Positions 16,847-25,797 of a DNA stretch of 41,406 bases are shown here, piece after piece. Position numbers and translations under genes: made by a program. The notes beneath the pieces are model-generated. The model saw nothing but the letters and a program-made list of their open reading frames with translations, searched no databases and was not told the origin of the DNA. The stretch comes from Halobiforma nitratireducens JCM 10879. Lineage in GTDB: Archaea > Halobacteriota > Halobacteria > Halobacteriales > Natrialbaceae. Position 1 is the stretch's first letter, and each line of letters opens with the position of its first letter. Location: positions 1 through 41,406 of the forward strand of contig NZ_AOMA01000009.1 of assembly GCF_000337895.1 (NCBI RefSeq), given 5' to 3'.

Positions 16847-16957
16847 GGCTGTTCTTCCGGTGGGCAGTCGGAAGAATCTTCCCTTCCTCCCTTCCCTCTC
16901 TTCGCTCTCTTCTCCTTCCGTCCCTCCCGCCGACAGGACGACCTCACTGCAGGCGGC

Positions 16958-17905
16958 CTAAATCCGTCCGGGCTGGTCGCCGGGCCCACCGCCCATCGTC
17001 GACCGGGAACTGCGTTTCCGCCGTGCGAGTGCGTCGGGATCGATGCCGTCGAACTCCGGGGGCAACTCGCCATCGTCGGCGTACCGGTACAGCGCGGTCT
17101 TTGCGATCGCGGTCGCAGCGTTGTGGACGATCGCGATCCCGACCAGCAACGCGATGGTCGGACCGATCGTGTACGGAAGTACCGCGGCAGGCGGCCCGAA
17201 CAGGAGTACCGGTGCGCCGATCCCGAGAACGAGCACCACAGCAGCGGCCACGATCGTGACGAGGCCGATGCCGAGGCTGATCCCGCCGACCTCCCCCCAC
17301 GTCTCACGGAACAGGTCGACGCTGTCACGCATCGACTCGCGGACGCCGCCATCTCTGAAGACGATCACCGGAACGATGAAAAACGTCATCGCGAACCAGG
17401 CGAAGCCGGCAAGCACCCTGACGAGCGCGGCGAGTTTCCCCTCCTGGCTCTCGAGAGCCTGAAAGAGCATACCGACGGTCGCCCCGACGAACCCCCACGC
17501 GAGGATCGTCCGCTTCGATGCCCAGGCTCCGGCCAGCCCGTCACGAACGCCGGTCGGCTCGCCGGCAAACAGTTTCCCGACCGCGTGGACGAGCGCGGCG
17601 CTGAAAAACGTCGCAACCGCGGTGGCCGCGAACAGAAAGAGAAAGGAGCCGACGAGCCCGACCGCCGCGGTGACGAGTTCGGTGCCGAGATCGACGGCGA
17701 CGCCCTCGAGGGCGGCGATTCCGACCGCGGAGGCGAAGACGACGACTCCGAGGCCGACGAGCAATCCGAACAGGCCGACGACCGCCGCGAGTCCGTACAG
17801 AACCGGGAACACGAGCAACCACTTCTCACGTCGGAGAACGCCGAACGACGCGTGCGCGAGCGCGAACCCGGTCCGAACCCGGGTGATCGCGGATCGGAGG
17901 ACCAT
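16958..17905 (-). CDS. DUF6159-like integral membrane protein
   Basis: A 315-residue membrane protein with about six helices. These include WLLVFPVLYGLAAVVGLFGL, TAAVGLVGSFLFLFAATAVA, VLAGFAWFAMTFFIVPVIVF and LGIGLVTIVAAAVVLVLGIG. The conserved family features are the N-terminal RTGFALAHASFGVLRREKWL and the loop VRESMRDSVDLFRETWGEVG. The C-terminus is cytoplasmic with YRYADDGELPPEFDG. No biochemical role is known to me. I chose the ATG at 17905, which has a TATA-like CTTATGAC about 27 bases upstream; an in-frame ATG at 17932 would add nine residues. It lies between L18Ae and aIF6 on the same strand as those genes. Confidence 0.8.
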   Translation of the reverse strand: MVLRSAITRVRTGFALAHASFGVLRREKWLLVFPVLYGLAAVVGLFGLLVGLGVVVFASAVGIAALEGVAVDLGTELVTAAVGLVGSFLFLFAATAVATFFSAALVHAVGKLFAGEPTGVRDGLAGAWASKRTILAWGFVGATVGMLFQALESQEGKLAALVRVLAGFAWFAMTFFIVPVIVFRDGGVRESMRDSVDLFRETWGEVGGISLGIGLVTIVAAAVVLVLGIGAPVLLFGPPAAVLPYTIGPTIALLVGIAIVHNAATAIAKTALYRYADDGELPPEFDGIDPDALARRKRSSRSTMGGGPGDQPGRI

Positions 17906-18008
17906 ACCGCCAACGTATTCGTACCGTGTCATAAGTTTTGTCGGCCGGCTCATCGCGTGGCCCCGTCCGGGACCAAACGATTTTGCTCCCGGCGTCCTAC
18001 CTCCGACC

Positions 18009-18320
18009 ATGGCCGAAATCGAACCCGGCGAACTCCTGCCGAACGACCGTATGAAACAGCAGGCCCTCGAGGGCGAGGTCACCCAGATCCACCGCGGCCA
18101 CCAGTACGCCGACGAGGGCGACACGTTCACCATCGAAGACACCACTTTCGAGGTCCGGGAGGTGACCGACCGTACCCTCGGTGATCTCACCGACGAGGAC
18201 GCCAAGGCCGAGGGAATGGAGGACCTCGAGGGATATCGTCGGCTGCTCGAGCGCGCTCACGAGAACTTCGAGTGGGACGACGACAGCGATGTCGTGTGCC
18301 ACCGGTTCGAACGGCAGTAA
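18009..18320 (+). CDS. ASCH-domain protein
   Basis: A 103-residue protein made almost only of an ASCH domain, a beta-barrel related to PUA and thought to bind RNA. Seen are MKQQALEGEVTQIHRGHQYA, EGDTFTIEDTTFEVREVTDR, then the typical LGDLTDEDAKAEGMEDLEGY and a C-terminal helix and strand. Some ASCH proteins are amidohydrolases on modified nucleosides; the sequence does not tell whether this one is. It is the first gene of a tight three-gene set with the next two small genes, and divergent from the DUF6159-like gene. Confidence 0.85.
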   Translation: MAEIEPGELLPNDRMKQQALEGEVTQIHRGHQYADEGDTFTIEDTTFEVREVTDRTLGDLTDEDAKAEGMEDLEGYRRLLERAHENFEWDDDSDVVCHRFERQ

Positions 18321-18323
18321 CGA

Positions 18324-18596
18324 ATGAACCACCTCCCACCGCTTGGCGACGGCGAGTGGCGGCTCCCCAACCACGCCCACATCGTCGTCTACGACCGTGA
18401 GGACAGCGACCGCGGCCTCCTTACCATCTACGACTGCGGCGCGGCCCAGAAACCCCCGCGGGCACAACTGCTCGGCACCCTCGAGAACGTCGACGCCGAA
18501 GCCGAATTCGAGTCGACGCCGACGGGGCGGATCGTGAAACTACGCGAGGAGGCGACGCTGACCGAAGGCGAGCCGGATCGGTTCCGTATTCAGTAA
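18324..18596 (+). CDS. Conserved haloarchaeal small protein
   Basis: A 90-residue acidic protein, MNHLPPLGDGEWRLPNHAHI at the start and a compact beta-rich body (IVVYDREDSDRGLLTIYDCG). A single Cys and no membrane segment are present. It starts three bases after the ASCH gene, and its stop overlaps the start of the next small gene by one base, so the three are one transcript. I do not recognise a family beyond its haloarchaeal composition. Confidence 0.75.
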   Translation: MNHLPPLGDGEWRLPNHAHIVVYDREDSDRGLLTIYDCGAAQKPPRAQLLGTLENVDAEAEFESTPTGRIVKLREEATLTEGEPDRFRIQ

Positions 18597-18715
18597 TGCT
18601 CGAGACGCTCGGCGTGGCGCTGTTCGTGCTCGTGGCCGGGTTCCTGTTGTTCCTGCCGTCCCTGGCCGCGCGGTGGTGGCAGTCACGGGAGCGAGACGAG
18701 AACGAGTCGGAGTAG
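18596..18715 (+). CDS. 39-residue single-helix membrane protein
   Basis: A very short gene beginning at an ATG that shares one base with the TAA of the preceding gene. It encodes MLETLGVALFVLVAGFLLFL, a Pro/Ala turn and the charged tail RWWQSRERDENESE. That is one clean transmembrane helix (about residues 5-22), two Trp at the interface and a polar cytoplasmic tail. The one-base coupling and the sharp hydrophobic/charged layout support a real gene. Its partner may be the two proteins upstream. No family recognised. Confidence 0.6.
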   Translation: MLETLGVALFVLVAGFLLFLPSLAARWWQSRERDENESE

Positions 18716-18814
18716 GAGAGGGAGACGGCACGACCCCAGTTGAACCGACGCGCCGGTCGCGTCCACCTCGACCGACGGGGTGGCAGAGTAGGAAGTGGCG
18801 GAGAGTGCAGACGA

Positions 18815-19975
18815 TCAGACCGGGAGCCGATCCGTCCGCTCGAGGAGCAAGAGTGAGACGACTAGGACGGCCAGGCAGACGGCAGCGATTCGGAACACAC
18901 CGTCGTAGCTGTATCCGCCCTCGATGAACAGCCCCAGTACGAACGAGCCAAGCGACTGGGTGAGCATCCACATCGAACTGAAGACGGCGTAAGCACTGCC
19001 CCGGGTCGCATCCGGTAGCGTATCGAGCAGGAAGGTATCCGTCGCCGGGAAGAGCGCGTGGATGACGAAGCCGAGGACCGCAGAGAGGAGGACCAGTCCG
19101 ACGAACCCCTCTACTGCCGTCAGTACCAGTAGACTCGCCGAGAACAGGCCGACGATCCCGAGCAGGTACGGGATGAGGGGGAGCCGGTCCGCCAGGTCGC
19201 CGCCGAAGTAGAAAGCCGGGATGCCCGCCGCGAACACGATCGTGAGCAGCATTCCCGACGACTCGGCGGAGAGCTCCTTCGACTGCATGTACAGTTCGTA
19301 GAAGTTGAACACACCCTGCCAGACGAACGAGGCTGCGCCGACGATCGCCAGCGCGGTCACGATGATGCGCCACTCCGAGAGCGCGCTCGCGACGAAGTTC
19401 CGGTCTTGTTCACCAGCGTTCGGTAACTCGGTCCGTTTCGCCGCGAGCGCGGTGTAGACGGTTATCACTGCTGCACCGGCGGCGATCAGCCACAGCGACA
19501 GCCGCCAGTCGCCGAGGACGACCGTGACTGTGACAAGCGGCGCGGCGAGTACCGCGGCGATCTGGCTCGCAGCCCCGTGGATTCCCATGACGCGGCCGAC
19601 CCGGTCCGGGAACAACTCGCTCAGGAAGGGGTTCGCGGAGACGAAGTAGACGCCCGACGCGATCCCCATCAGGAAGGCACCGACCATGAGGTGTCGGACC
19701 GAAACCGCCGTCGCGGCGAACGCCGAAGCGACCGCGAGGATCGATCCGGAGCCGAGCACGACGTAGTGGCGGGGAACCTTCGTCAGCAGCCAGCCGGTCG
19801 GCAGACGCGGCGACGCGCTACCGACCCAGGCAAGCGTCACGAGGAGCCCGGCGGTCGCCTCGCCGATCGCAAACTCCGTGATGATGACATCGAGCAGCGG
19901 CGCAAAGATGATTCTGGCGAGATTGAGGAGAAAGACGAGCCCACAGAGGGAGGCAAACAGACGAGCGCGGCTCAC
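18815..19975 (-). CDS. Major facilitator superfamily transporter
   Basis: A 386-residue transporter with twelve predicted helices in two halves joined by a loop near residues 185-205. The first half shows FASLCGLVFLLNLARIIFAP and the loop WVGSASPRLPTGWLLTKVPR, the MFS motif A region with GWLLTK in place of the usual GxLaDr. PFLSELFPDRVGRVMGIHGA follows. The substrate is not evident; drug or sugar-phosphate efflux are common in this group. The start is GTG at 19975. It is on the same strand as the split ribosomal cluster but is probably transcribed on its own. Confidence 0.85.
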   Translation of the reverse strand: MSRARLFASLCGLVFLLNLARIIFAPLLDVIITEFAIGEATAGLLVTLAWVGSASPRLPTGWLLTKVPRHYVVLGSGSILAVASAFAATAVSVRHLMVGAFLMGIASGVYFVSANPFLSELFPDRVGRVMGIHGAASQIAAVLAAPLVTVTVVLGDWRLSLWLIAAGAAVITVYTALAAKRTELPNAGEQDRNFVASALSEWRIIVTALAIVGAASFVWQGVFNFYELYMQSKELSAESSGMLLTIVFAAGIPAFYFGGDLADRLPLIPYLLGIVGLFSASLLVLTAVEGFVGLVLLSAVLGFVIHALFPATDTFLLDTLPDATRGSAYAVFSSMWMLTQSLGSFVLGLFIEGGYSYDGVFRIAAVCLAVLVVSLLLLERTDRLPV

Positions 19976-20142
19976 GTCACCCCTTTCCGGTAGGAGACCT
20001 CAAACGTTCCGAAGCCGGAACTGTTTGAGAACGCGGCGCAACCGGCTCGCGACTCGAGAACGATCGTGACCGGCAGGGCTATTGCGGTTGGTGGGTGCAC
20101 AGGCGGTTAACCGGACCTAAATTTCGTTACTTCGTTCGAAAG

Positions 20143-20152
20143 CAATAATACG
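20143..20152 (+). promoter_or_regulatory. TATA-like box
   Basis: AATAATACGG lies 23-32 bases before the ATG at 20175 and is the only AT-rich run in the spacer. Confidence 0.5.
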
Positions 20153-20174
20153 GTCGATAGAAACAGTCCTACAG

Positions 20175-20777
20175 ATGACACGACGGACGATCGCCGTTGC
20201 CCTCCTCATCGCCATCGTCTTGCTTGGAACCGCCGCTGGAGTCGTCGGGTGGTATCAAACGACGGCTCTGACAGTCGAACAGAGCGACGACCGACTCGAG
20301 ATACACGCTGGCGACGAGCACGTCGAGACTATCGAGCTCACCGATGCCCAGGAGGTCGCGACCGCGACGCACGACGATGCCGAGCTAACCGTCGTGTACG
20401 TCGCCGATTCGGAGGTCTCCGCGACGGCACTGATCGTCGTCTGGGACCTCCACGAAAACGGATTCTGGCACGACGTGGAACTCGAGGTCACGCCGGCGGA
20501 AACGGGATTCGCGAGCTTCGGCGAACCGGCAACGACGCAGTATTCGGATGGCTGGCTCACGAGTGAACCGGACACCGCCGAACCGGGCTCGCAACTTCAC
20601 GTCGACTACCCTCGTGGCTGGGATCACGGTTACACGGCGACGACGACGTTTGCCTCGACCGACGCGAGCAACGAGACCGTCGCGTTCGAGGCACGCCTGA
20701 CGGGCGACTCGCTCACCGGCGACCCGGTCGAACTCACCGTTCCGTTCGAAGTCGACTACGACGAGCTGTCGGGATAG
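20175..20777 (+). CDS. Membrane-anchored extracellular protein, unknown function
   Basis: A 200-residue protein with one N-terminal helix (residues 5-25, TIAVALLIAIVLLGTAAGVV) after MTRR. There is no lipobox and no clear cleavage site, so it is likely a signal anchor. The outer part is acidic and beta-rich, with FWHDVELEVTPAETGFASFG and HVDYPRGWDHGYTATTTFAS, resembling an Ig-like sandwich. It is monocistronic with a good TATA-like box. It lies between the MFS gene and aIF6, both on the other strand. No family recognised. Confidence 0.7.
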   Translation: MTRRTIAVALLIAIVLLGTAAGVVGWYQTTALTVEQSDDRLEIHAGDEHVETIELTDAQEVATATHDDAELTVVYVADSEVSATALIVVWDLHENGFWHDVELEVTPAETGFASFGEPATTQYSDGWLTSEPDTAEPGSQLHVDYPRGWDHGYTATTTFASTDASNETVAFEARLTGDSLTGDPVELTVPFEVDYDELSG

Positions 20778-20857
20778 CTCACGGACACTTTGGGCGGAAA
20801 CAGGAGAGGAAGAGTCGAGCAGACGCTGGACTCGAGGGTCCAAACCCGAACCGCGAG

Positions 20858-21523
20858 TTACTCGAGATAGCCCAGCGCGTCCTCGATCCGGCCCAGCTCC
20901 GGTCCGGTCGTCTCATCGCCGACGACGTAGCCGGTCTCGTTGGCGATCAACCCTGAGCCAACCAGCGGCGCGCCGTAGTTGACGGTGCCGACATCGGCTC
21001 GTACGTCCAGAACGTCCTCTAGAACGTCCAGTTCCTCGTCGGTCGCCTTCGGGTGACAGAGCACCCCGGAGTTGGTCGCGACCGCCGCGGTGCCGACGGT
21101 GCGGACGCCCGCGAGGTCGCCTCGCTCGACTGGGACCTCCAGTGTGTCCTTGACGATCTGGATCGCCTCCCGAGGGAGATCGGGGTGGACGTAGGCCCCG
21201 TAGTCGTTCGCGAGCACGACGTTGCCGGCGGCGTTGATACTGCCGGGCAGTTCGGCGACGGGGAGGTCGACGGCCTCCTCGAGCCGTTCTCGCTCGTAGT
21301 CGAGGACGCGCGAACTGACGAGCAGGCCGTTCTCGTTACCCGTCGCTAGCGCACCGACCGTCGAGGAGCCGCCGATCGTGGTCTCGACGGCCGGCACCTC
21401 GAGTTCGTCGGTCAGGTCGGCGACATCGTCGTCGTCGACGTCGTGGCGAACGAGCACGCACGAGTCGGTCGCGCGGGCGAAGACGCCGACGTAGGCCGAC
21501 CCGGCGAAGGCGAGGCGTTGCAA
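20858..21523 (-). CDS. eif6: Translation initiation factor aIF-6
   Basis: aIF6 binds the 50S subunit and blocks joining with 30S until maturation is complete. The 221-residue protein is the five-fold pentein repeat: [80 protein letters not shown] and [20 protein letters not shown]. The start is TTG at 21523, two bases after the L31e stop; no ATG or GTG fits, and the protein has the family N-terminus from that point. It is the third gene of the L39e-L31e-aIF6 operon, a very common archaeal arrangement. Confidence 0.95.
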   Translation of the reverse strand: MQRLAFAGSAYVGVFARATDSCVLVRHDVDDDDVADLTDELEVPAVETTIGGSSTVGALATGNENGLLVSSRVLDYERERLEEAVDLPVAELPGSINAAGNVVLANDYGAYVHPDLPREAIQIVKDTLEVPVERGDLAGVRTVGTAAVATNSGVLCHPKATDEELDVLEDVLDVRADVGTVNYGAPLVGSGLIANETGYVVGDETTGPELGRIEDALGYLE

Positions 21524-21525
21524 GT

Positions 21526-21804
21526 TTAGTCGGCGACCTCGGCCTCGACGACGGCCTCACCCTCTTCCTCGAAGCGGGCCGCGCGGACGCGGAGCTTTCG
21601 TGGCGGGTTGGATCGGCCGTTCGACCAGACCGCTTCGTTGATCGAAGGGTCCAGGCGGATGGCGTCGTCCTCGACCGCGAAGTGTTTCGCGAGGTGTTCG
21701 CGGACGAGTCGCATCGCCAGGTCCGCGGCCTCGTGGTTGGCCCCCTTCTTGACGTCGCGCAGCGGAACGGTAACGACGCGTTCCTCGAAATCGCTTGCAC
21801 TCAT
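21526..21804 (-). CDS. rpl31e: 50S ribosomal protein L31e
   Basis: A 92-residue large-subunit protein. [20 protein letters not shown] leads to the helix [20 protein letters not shown] and the conserved segment [20 protein letters not shown], ending with an acidic tail. L31e sits near the peptide exit. It starts two bases after the L39e stop and is followed at once by aIF6. Confidence 0.96.
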   Translation of the reverse strand: MSASDFEERVVTVPLRDVKKGANHEAADLAMRLVREHLAKHFAVEDDAIRLDPSINEAVWSNGRSNPPRKLRVRAARFEEEGEAVVEAEVAD

Positions 21805-21806
21805 CG

Positions 21807-21959
21807 TTATTCGTCGGTGTCGCTACGTCGCCAGTTGCGTCGCTTCGGGTTCCGCTGGACATCCATGTCGGTCTTCATCATGACCCAGGCCGGAACGCGG
21901 CTGTTCTGGTTCTCGAGTTTGGCAAGACGCTTCTTCTTGCCCTTCGATTTCTTACCCAT
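21807..21959 (-). CDS. rpl39e: 50S ribosomal protein L39e
   Basis: A 50-residue, strongly basic protein, [20 protein letters not shown] and then [20 protein letters not shown], the L39e signature. It lines the peptide exit tunnel. It is the first gene of the L39e-L31e-aIF6 operon. The promoter must be within the 240 bases shared with the divergent PLDc_N gene. Confidence 0.96.
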   Translation of the reverse strand: MGKKSKGKKKRLAKLENQNSRVPAWVMMKTDMDVQRNPKRRNWRRSDTDE

Positions 21960-22171
21960 AGTAGCCGAACGTAGCCCACGGTGGCTTAAAATCTTGTTCA
22001 TTGGAGTGCGACCGCGGTAGCGACCGGCTCGCCAGTGATGCAGTCGTCGTCGGTCGTCACGCAACCCCGCCAGCGATTCGGCGAACACTCCGAATCGTCG
22101 GTTTCGGTTCCGCTCTCGAGACACAGTCGTTCGCTTCGAACGTCTTTCTTCCCGACAGGAATGTCACAAAG

Positions 22172-22180
22172 AATTTATCA
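22172..22180 (+). promoter_or_regulatory. TATA-like box
   Basis: An AT-rich AATTTATCA lies about 22-30 bases before the ATG at 22202. Confidence 0.5.
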
Positions 22181-22201
22181 CGGCCGTCACATCCGACGTG
22201 T

Positions 22202-22438
22202 ATGCCCTCCCTGACCGTTGCAGCGGCCGCCGGTGGTATCGGTTTGCTGCTGTTCGTCGCGTTCACGATTGCGTATCTCGCCCTGGTCGCCTGGACCTAC
22301 GCCGACGCACAGCAAAACAGCGAGCATCCGGCGTTCCTCTGGACCATCGTCGTGTTTCTCGCGCCGATCCTCGGTCTCGTGTTGTACTTGATCCTCGGCC
22401 GAGGACGAGCCGGACCGGCGACACGACACCGCTACTGA
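22202..22438 (+). CDS. PLDc_N-domain small membrane protein
   Basis: A 78-residue protein with two transmembrane helices (about 12-32 and 46-66). It has the PLDc_N pattern: WTYADAQQNSEHPAFLW, then IVVFLAPILGLVLYLILGRG. This domain is the membrane anchor in front of cardiolipin synthases and also occurs alone in haloarchaea, where its role is unknown. It is divergent from L39e. Confidence 0.75.
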   Translation: MPSLTVAAAAGGIGLLLFVAFTIAYLALVAWTYADAQQNSEHPAFLWTIVVFLAPILGLVLYLILGRGRAGPATRHRY

Positions 22439-22483
22439 CCGTCTTTCGGCGGCGTTGGCGGCCCGTTGCTCGTTTCGTCCATC

Positions 22484-23041
22484 TCACTCGAGGGAGAAGC
22501 GTTCGACCGTCGAGTAGACGGGCCCGTCGTCGGTGAGCGTACTCTCCGTCAGCCGCACTTCCCCGACCCTCAGCTCGCCCACCGTTGGGTCGCGCTCGCG
22601 GACGAGGTCCTGGACGAGGTCTTTCCCGCCGGCGTGTTCCATCCGGGCGAGCGTGACGTGTGGGGTGAACTGGTGGTCCTCCTCGTCGAACCCCATCGCC
22701 GTCGTTCGCTCTTCGATCGCCTCGTGTAGCGCCGTCAGTTCCGCGCCCCCGGTCTCGGTACCGGCCCAGAGGACGCTGATGTACTCGAGGGTCGGGAAGA
22801 CGCCCAGCCCGCCGATCCGCGCGTCGAAGGGGTCGACGCCGGCCTCCGTGACCGCGGTCTCGAGTTCCGACTCGAGAGCGGGGAGGCGATCGTCGTCCAC
22901 GTCGCCGAGGAATTTCAGGGTGACGTGGGCCTGTTCGGGATCGGTGAATTTCAGGCCGCTCGCGTCGGCGAACGTCGCCTGCAGGTCCGCGACGTCGTCG
23001 GCGAGTTCGTCGGGCAGGTCGACGCTGACGAACAGTCGCAT
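22484..23041 (-). CDS. thpR: RNA 2',3'-cyclic phosphodiesterase
   Basis: This 2H-family enzyme opens 2',3'-cyclic phosphate ends of RNA and was first described as a tRNA ligase activity. The 185-residue protein has both HxTL motifs, HVTL at 39-42 and HVTL at 129-132, and the family start MRLFVSVDLPDELADDVADL. Length and motif spacing are normal. It is divergent from the following FAD enzyme with about 110 bases between. Confidence 0.92.
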   Translation of the reverse strand: MRLFVSVDLPDELADDVADLQATFADASGLKFTDPEQAHVTLKFLGDVDDDRLPALESELETAVTEAGVDPFDARIGGLGVFPTLEYISVLWAGTETGGAELTALHEAIEERTTAMGFDEEDHQFTPHVTLARMEHAGGKDLVQDLVRERDPTVGELRVGEVRLTESTLTDDGPVYSTVERFSLE

Positions 23042-23149
23042 AGACGGCGGTTCGCGGGCTGTCCACTCAACGGTGACGGTCCGTTCGCTCGGTTCGCCCG
23101 GTCGTCGTTAGGCGCGCCCATTATGTCGTTCGCAGCCCTGCCTCCGGTA

Positions 23150-24844
23150 ATGATCGAGTCCGACGTCGCCGTCGTCGGCGGTGGGATCGGCGGCCTCACC
23201 GCGGCCCACGAACTCGCCGAACGGGGGATCGACGTGACCGTCCTCGAGGCGAACGAACGGTTCGGCGGAAAAGCCAGGTCGATGCCGATCGCCGGGGCGA
23301 GCGGCGAGAGCGTTTCGACTCCCGGAGCGAGTGACGCGCCGCTACACGGCGAACACGGCTTTCGGTTCTTCCCGGCGTTCTATCGGCACGTAACCGACAC
23401 GATGGCCCGGATTCCCGACGGTGAGGGAACCGTCGCCGACAACCTCGTCGAGACCGAGGCGACGCTGATCGCCAACGTCGACGGGCCGCCGCAGGTGGCC
23501 GAAACCGGCACGCCGGAGACGCTTCGAGGCTGGCTCGAGGCGCTACGGCCGGCGTTCGCCGAGGACCTCCCCCGATCGGACGTCCGCTTTCTGCTCGAGC
23601 GGCTGTTGTACCTGCTGACGTCCTGTGAGGCCCGTCGCGAGGACGAACTCGACGATATCTCCTGGTGGGAGTTCATCGACGCGGAGAACCGTTCCCAGGA
23701 GTTTCGCGACCGGCTGGCCTACGCGACCCAGGCGCTGGTCGCTCTCCGCCCACAGGTCGGCAGCGCACGGACGATCGGGACGATCTACTTGCAGTTGCTG
23801 TTCGGCCAGCTCGACCCGACGCGTCCGACCGAACAGGTGCTCAACGCCCCGACGAGCGTCGCGTGGATCGATCCCTGGCTTCGCTATCTCGAGGGGCTCG
23901 GGGTCGACCTCCGGGCGAACGCGCCGGTTCGGGACCTCGAGTTCGACGGCCGACGAGTCACCGCGGCGACGCTCGTCGACGGCGAGACCGTCGTCGCCGA
24001 CGAGTTCGTTCTCGCGGTGCCGGTCGAGGTCGCCCCACAGTTCGTCACGCCGGAACTCGCTCGCGTCGCGCCGGAGCTGGGACGGATCGAACGGCTCGAC
24101 ACGGCCTGGATGAACGGCGTCCAGTTCTACCTCTCCGAGGACGTCACCCTGACGCGGGGCCATCAGGTGTACGCCGACTCCCCGTGGGCGCTGACTTCGA
24201 TCTCACAACGGCAGTTCTGGCGCGACCACGAGTACGACGTGAGCGGTCGCGGCCCGGACGCGGTGGAAGGAGTTCTCTCCGTGATCGCTTCGGACTGGGA
24301 CACGCCCGGCGTCGTCCACGGGAAACCGGCCAGGCAGTGTACCCGCGAAGAGATCGTGACGGATATCTGGGCCCAGTTGAAAACCCATCTGAACGGGACG
24401 AGCCCGACGCTGTCTGACGATCTGCTCGTCGACTGGTTTCTCGACCCCTCTATCGTCGAACGCGACGACGACTCCGAGGCCGGCGACCGCGTCGAAAACC
24501 GCTCGCCGCTGTTGATCAACACCGTCGGCTCCCTCCGGAACCGGCCGCCCGCGGACGTCGCGGTCCCGAACCTCACGCTCGCGAGCGACTACGTGCGAAC
24601 GAACTCCGATCTCGCGTCCATGGAGTCGGCAAACGAGGCCGGTCGCCGGGCGGCAAACGCCGTCCTCGAGCGCCACGCTCGCCGTTCGTACGTGCCGGCC
24701 GATATCTGGGACCTCGAGGAACCGACGGCGTTCGAGCCGTTCAAGCGCGAAGACAGGCTTCGGTACCGGCTCGGGCTCCCCCATCCCGCGGAGGTCACAC
24801 AATCGGTCCGGTCGCTGACCCGGCGTCTCGGCGGACGAGCGTAA
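23150..24844 (+). CDS. FAD-dependent amine oxidase/phytoene-desaturase-type oxidoreductase
   Basis: A 564-residue flavoprotein. The N-terminal dinucleotide-binding fold is VAVVGGGIGGLTAAHELAER with the acidic ribose-binding residue in VLEANERFGGK. The central part (GEHGFRFFPAFYRHVTDTMA, then LRPQVGSARTIGTIYLQLLF) resembles hydroxysqualene dehydroxylase and related carotenoid/squalene enzymes. The end carries NLTLASDYVRTNSDLASMES, the second FAD contact. A role in isoprenoid metabolism is inferred. I chose the ATG at 23150, just before the fold and with a TATA-like CATTAT 26-31 bases upstream; an ATG at 23123 would add nine residues. Confidence 0.82.
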   Translation: MIESDVAVVGGGIGGLTAAHELAERGIDVTVLEANERFGGKARSMPIAGASGESVSTPGASDAPLHGEHGFRFFPAFYRHVTDTMARIPDGEGTVADNLVETEATLIANVDGPPQVAETGTPETLRGWLEALRPAFAEDLPRSDVRFLLERLLYLLTSCEARREDELDDISWWEFIDAENRSQEFRDRLAYATQALVALRPQVGSARTIGTIYLQLLFGQLDPTRPTEQVLNAPTSVAWIDPWLRYLEGLGVDLRANAPVRDLEFDGRRVTAATLVDGETVVADEFVLAVPVEVAPQFVTPELARVAPELGRIERLDTAWMNGVQFYLSEDVTLTRGHQVYADSPWALTSISQRQFWRDHEYDVSGRGPDAVEGVLSVIASDWDTPGVVHGKPARQCTREEIVTDIWAQLKTHLNGTSPTLSDDLLVDWFLDPSIVERDDDSEAGDRVENRSPLLINTVGSLRNRPPADVAVPNLTLASDYVRTNSDLASMESANEAGRRAANAVLERHARRSYVPADIWDLEEPTAFEPFKREDRLRYRLGLPHPAEVTQSVRSLTRRLGGRA

Positions 24845-24901
24845 CGTTTCGCGTCTCCGCGGGTCGCAGACCTTAACAGTCCTCGACGCCACATTCCGCC
24901 A

Positions 24902-25795
24902 ATGACCGACCCAGCGGACGATCGCGACCACGACTTCTCCGAAGGGGAGGGGTTCGACGATCCGTACGACGAGTTCGACCTCGACCCGCCCGAACTCGGC
25001 GTCGACCCGGCGAAGGTCGACCCCGTCGACTCCCGCGTGATCACCGACACGTTAGACGAGCACACTGTCGACCACGAGGACGTCGACGCGAACGAACTCA
25101 TCGACGTCGGGCTGAACTACATGCAGATCAACCGCTACGAGCAGGCCACCGATGCCTTCGAGCGGGCAGCCCAGTTCGCCGAGGACGACCGCGTCGAACA
25201 GGAGGCGTGGGTCAACAGCGGCGTCGCCCACGCCGAACTCGAGGAGTACGACCGCGCGATCGGTGCCCACCGCGAGGCACTCGCGATCGACGACGAGAGC
25301 GAACACGCCGCGACAGCCGAGACGAACCTCGCCTACGCCCTCTGGGAGTTCGGCGAGACCACACAGGCTCTAGAGCACGCCGAGCGCGCCGTCGAGATCG
25401 ACGAGCGATTCGCCGAAGGCTGGTTCAACCGCGCCTTTTTCCTCTCCGAGCGGGGGCTGGCCGAGGACGCACTGCACTGTATCGACAACGCGATCCGCCT
25501 CGGCCTGCGCAACGCGAAAGTGCTCGAGGAGAAAGCCGAGATTCTCGAGGAACTCGGCCGCTACGACGAGGCCGAGGAGATCGTCGAGGAGGCAAACGAG
25601 CTGGTCGAGCAGGCCGAACAGGAAGTCATGGAGGACCGCATGGACGGCCGTGGACAGGCCGGTGGCGGTGCCGGCGGCCTCGAACAGCCCGAACAGCGCG
25701 GCCAGCCGTTCGACGCCGGGAACGCGGTCGAGGACCCCGGCCGTCGAACTGGTGACGAGCGCACGGACCGCGACCGCGAATTCGAGTTCGAGTAG
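24902..25795 (+). CDS. Tetratricopeptide-repeat protein
   Basis: A 297-residue cytoplasmic scaffold. Residues 1-60 are an acidic, probably disordered region. About five TPR units follow, from IDVGLNYMQINRYEQATDAF through WVNSGVAHAELEEYDRAIGA, NLAYALWEFGETTQALEHAE and WFNRAFFLSERGLAEDALHC to VLEEKAEILEELGRYDEAEE. The last 60 residues are Gly/Gln/Arg-rich and disordered (GRGQAGGGAGGLEQPEQRGQ). TPR proteins bind partner proteins; the partner is not known. The stop is two bases before the DUF424 gene, so the two form an operon. Confidence 0.88.
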   Translation: MTDPADDRDHDFSEGEGFDDPYDEFDLDPPELGVDPAKVDPVDSRVITDTLDEHTVDHEDVDANELIDVGLNYMQINRYEQATDAFERAAQFAEDDRVEQEAWVNSGVAHAELEEYDRAIGAHREALAIDDESEHAATAETNLAYALWEFGETTQALEHAERAVEIDERFAEGWFNRAFFLSERGLAEDALHCIDNAIRLGLRNAKVLEEKAEILEELGRYDEAEEIVEEANELVEQAEQEVMEDRMDGRGQAGGGAGGLEQPEQRGQPFDAGNAVEDPGRRTGDERTDRDREFEFE

Positions 25796-25797
25796 CG

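Noticed and set aside
16673..18184. A 503-codon plus-strand frame
   Set aside because: It lies opposite the L18Ae and DUF6159-like genes and is full of Arg/Asp/Gly without any domain.
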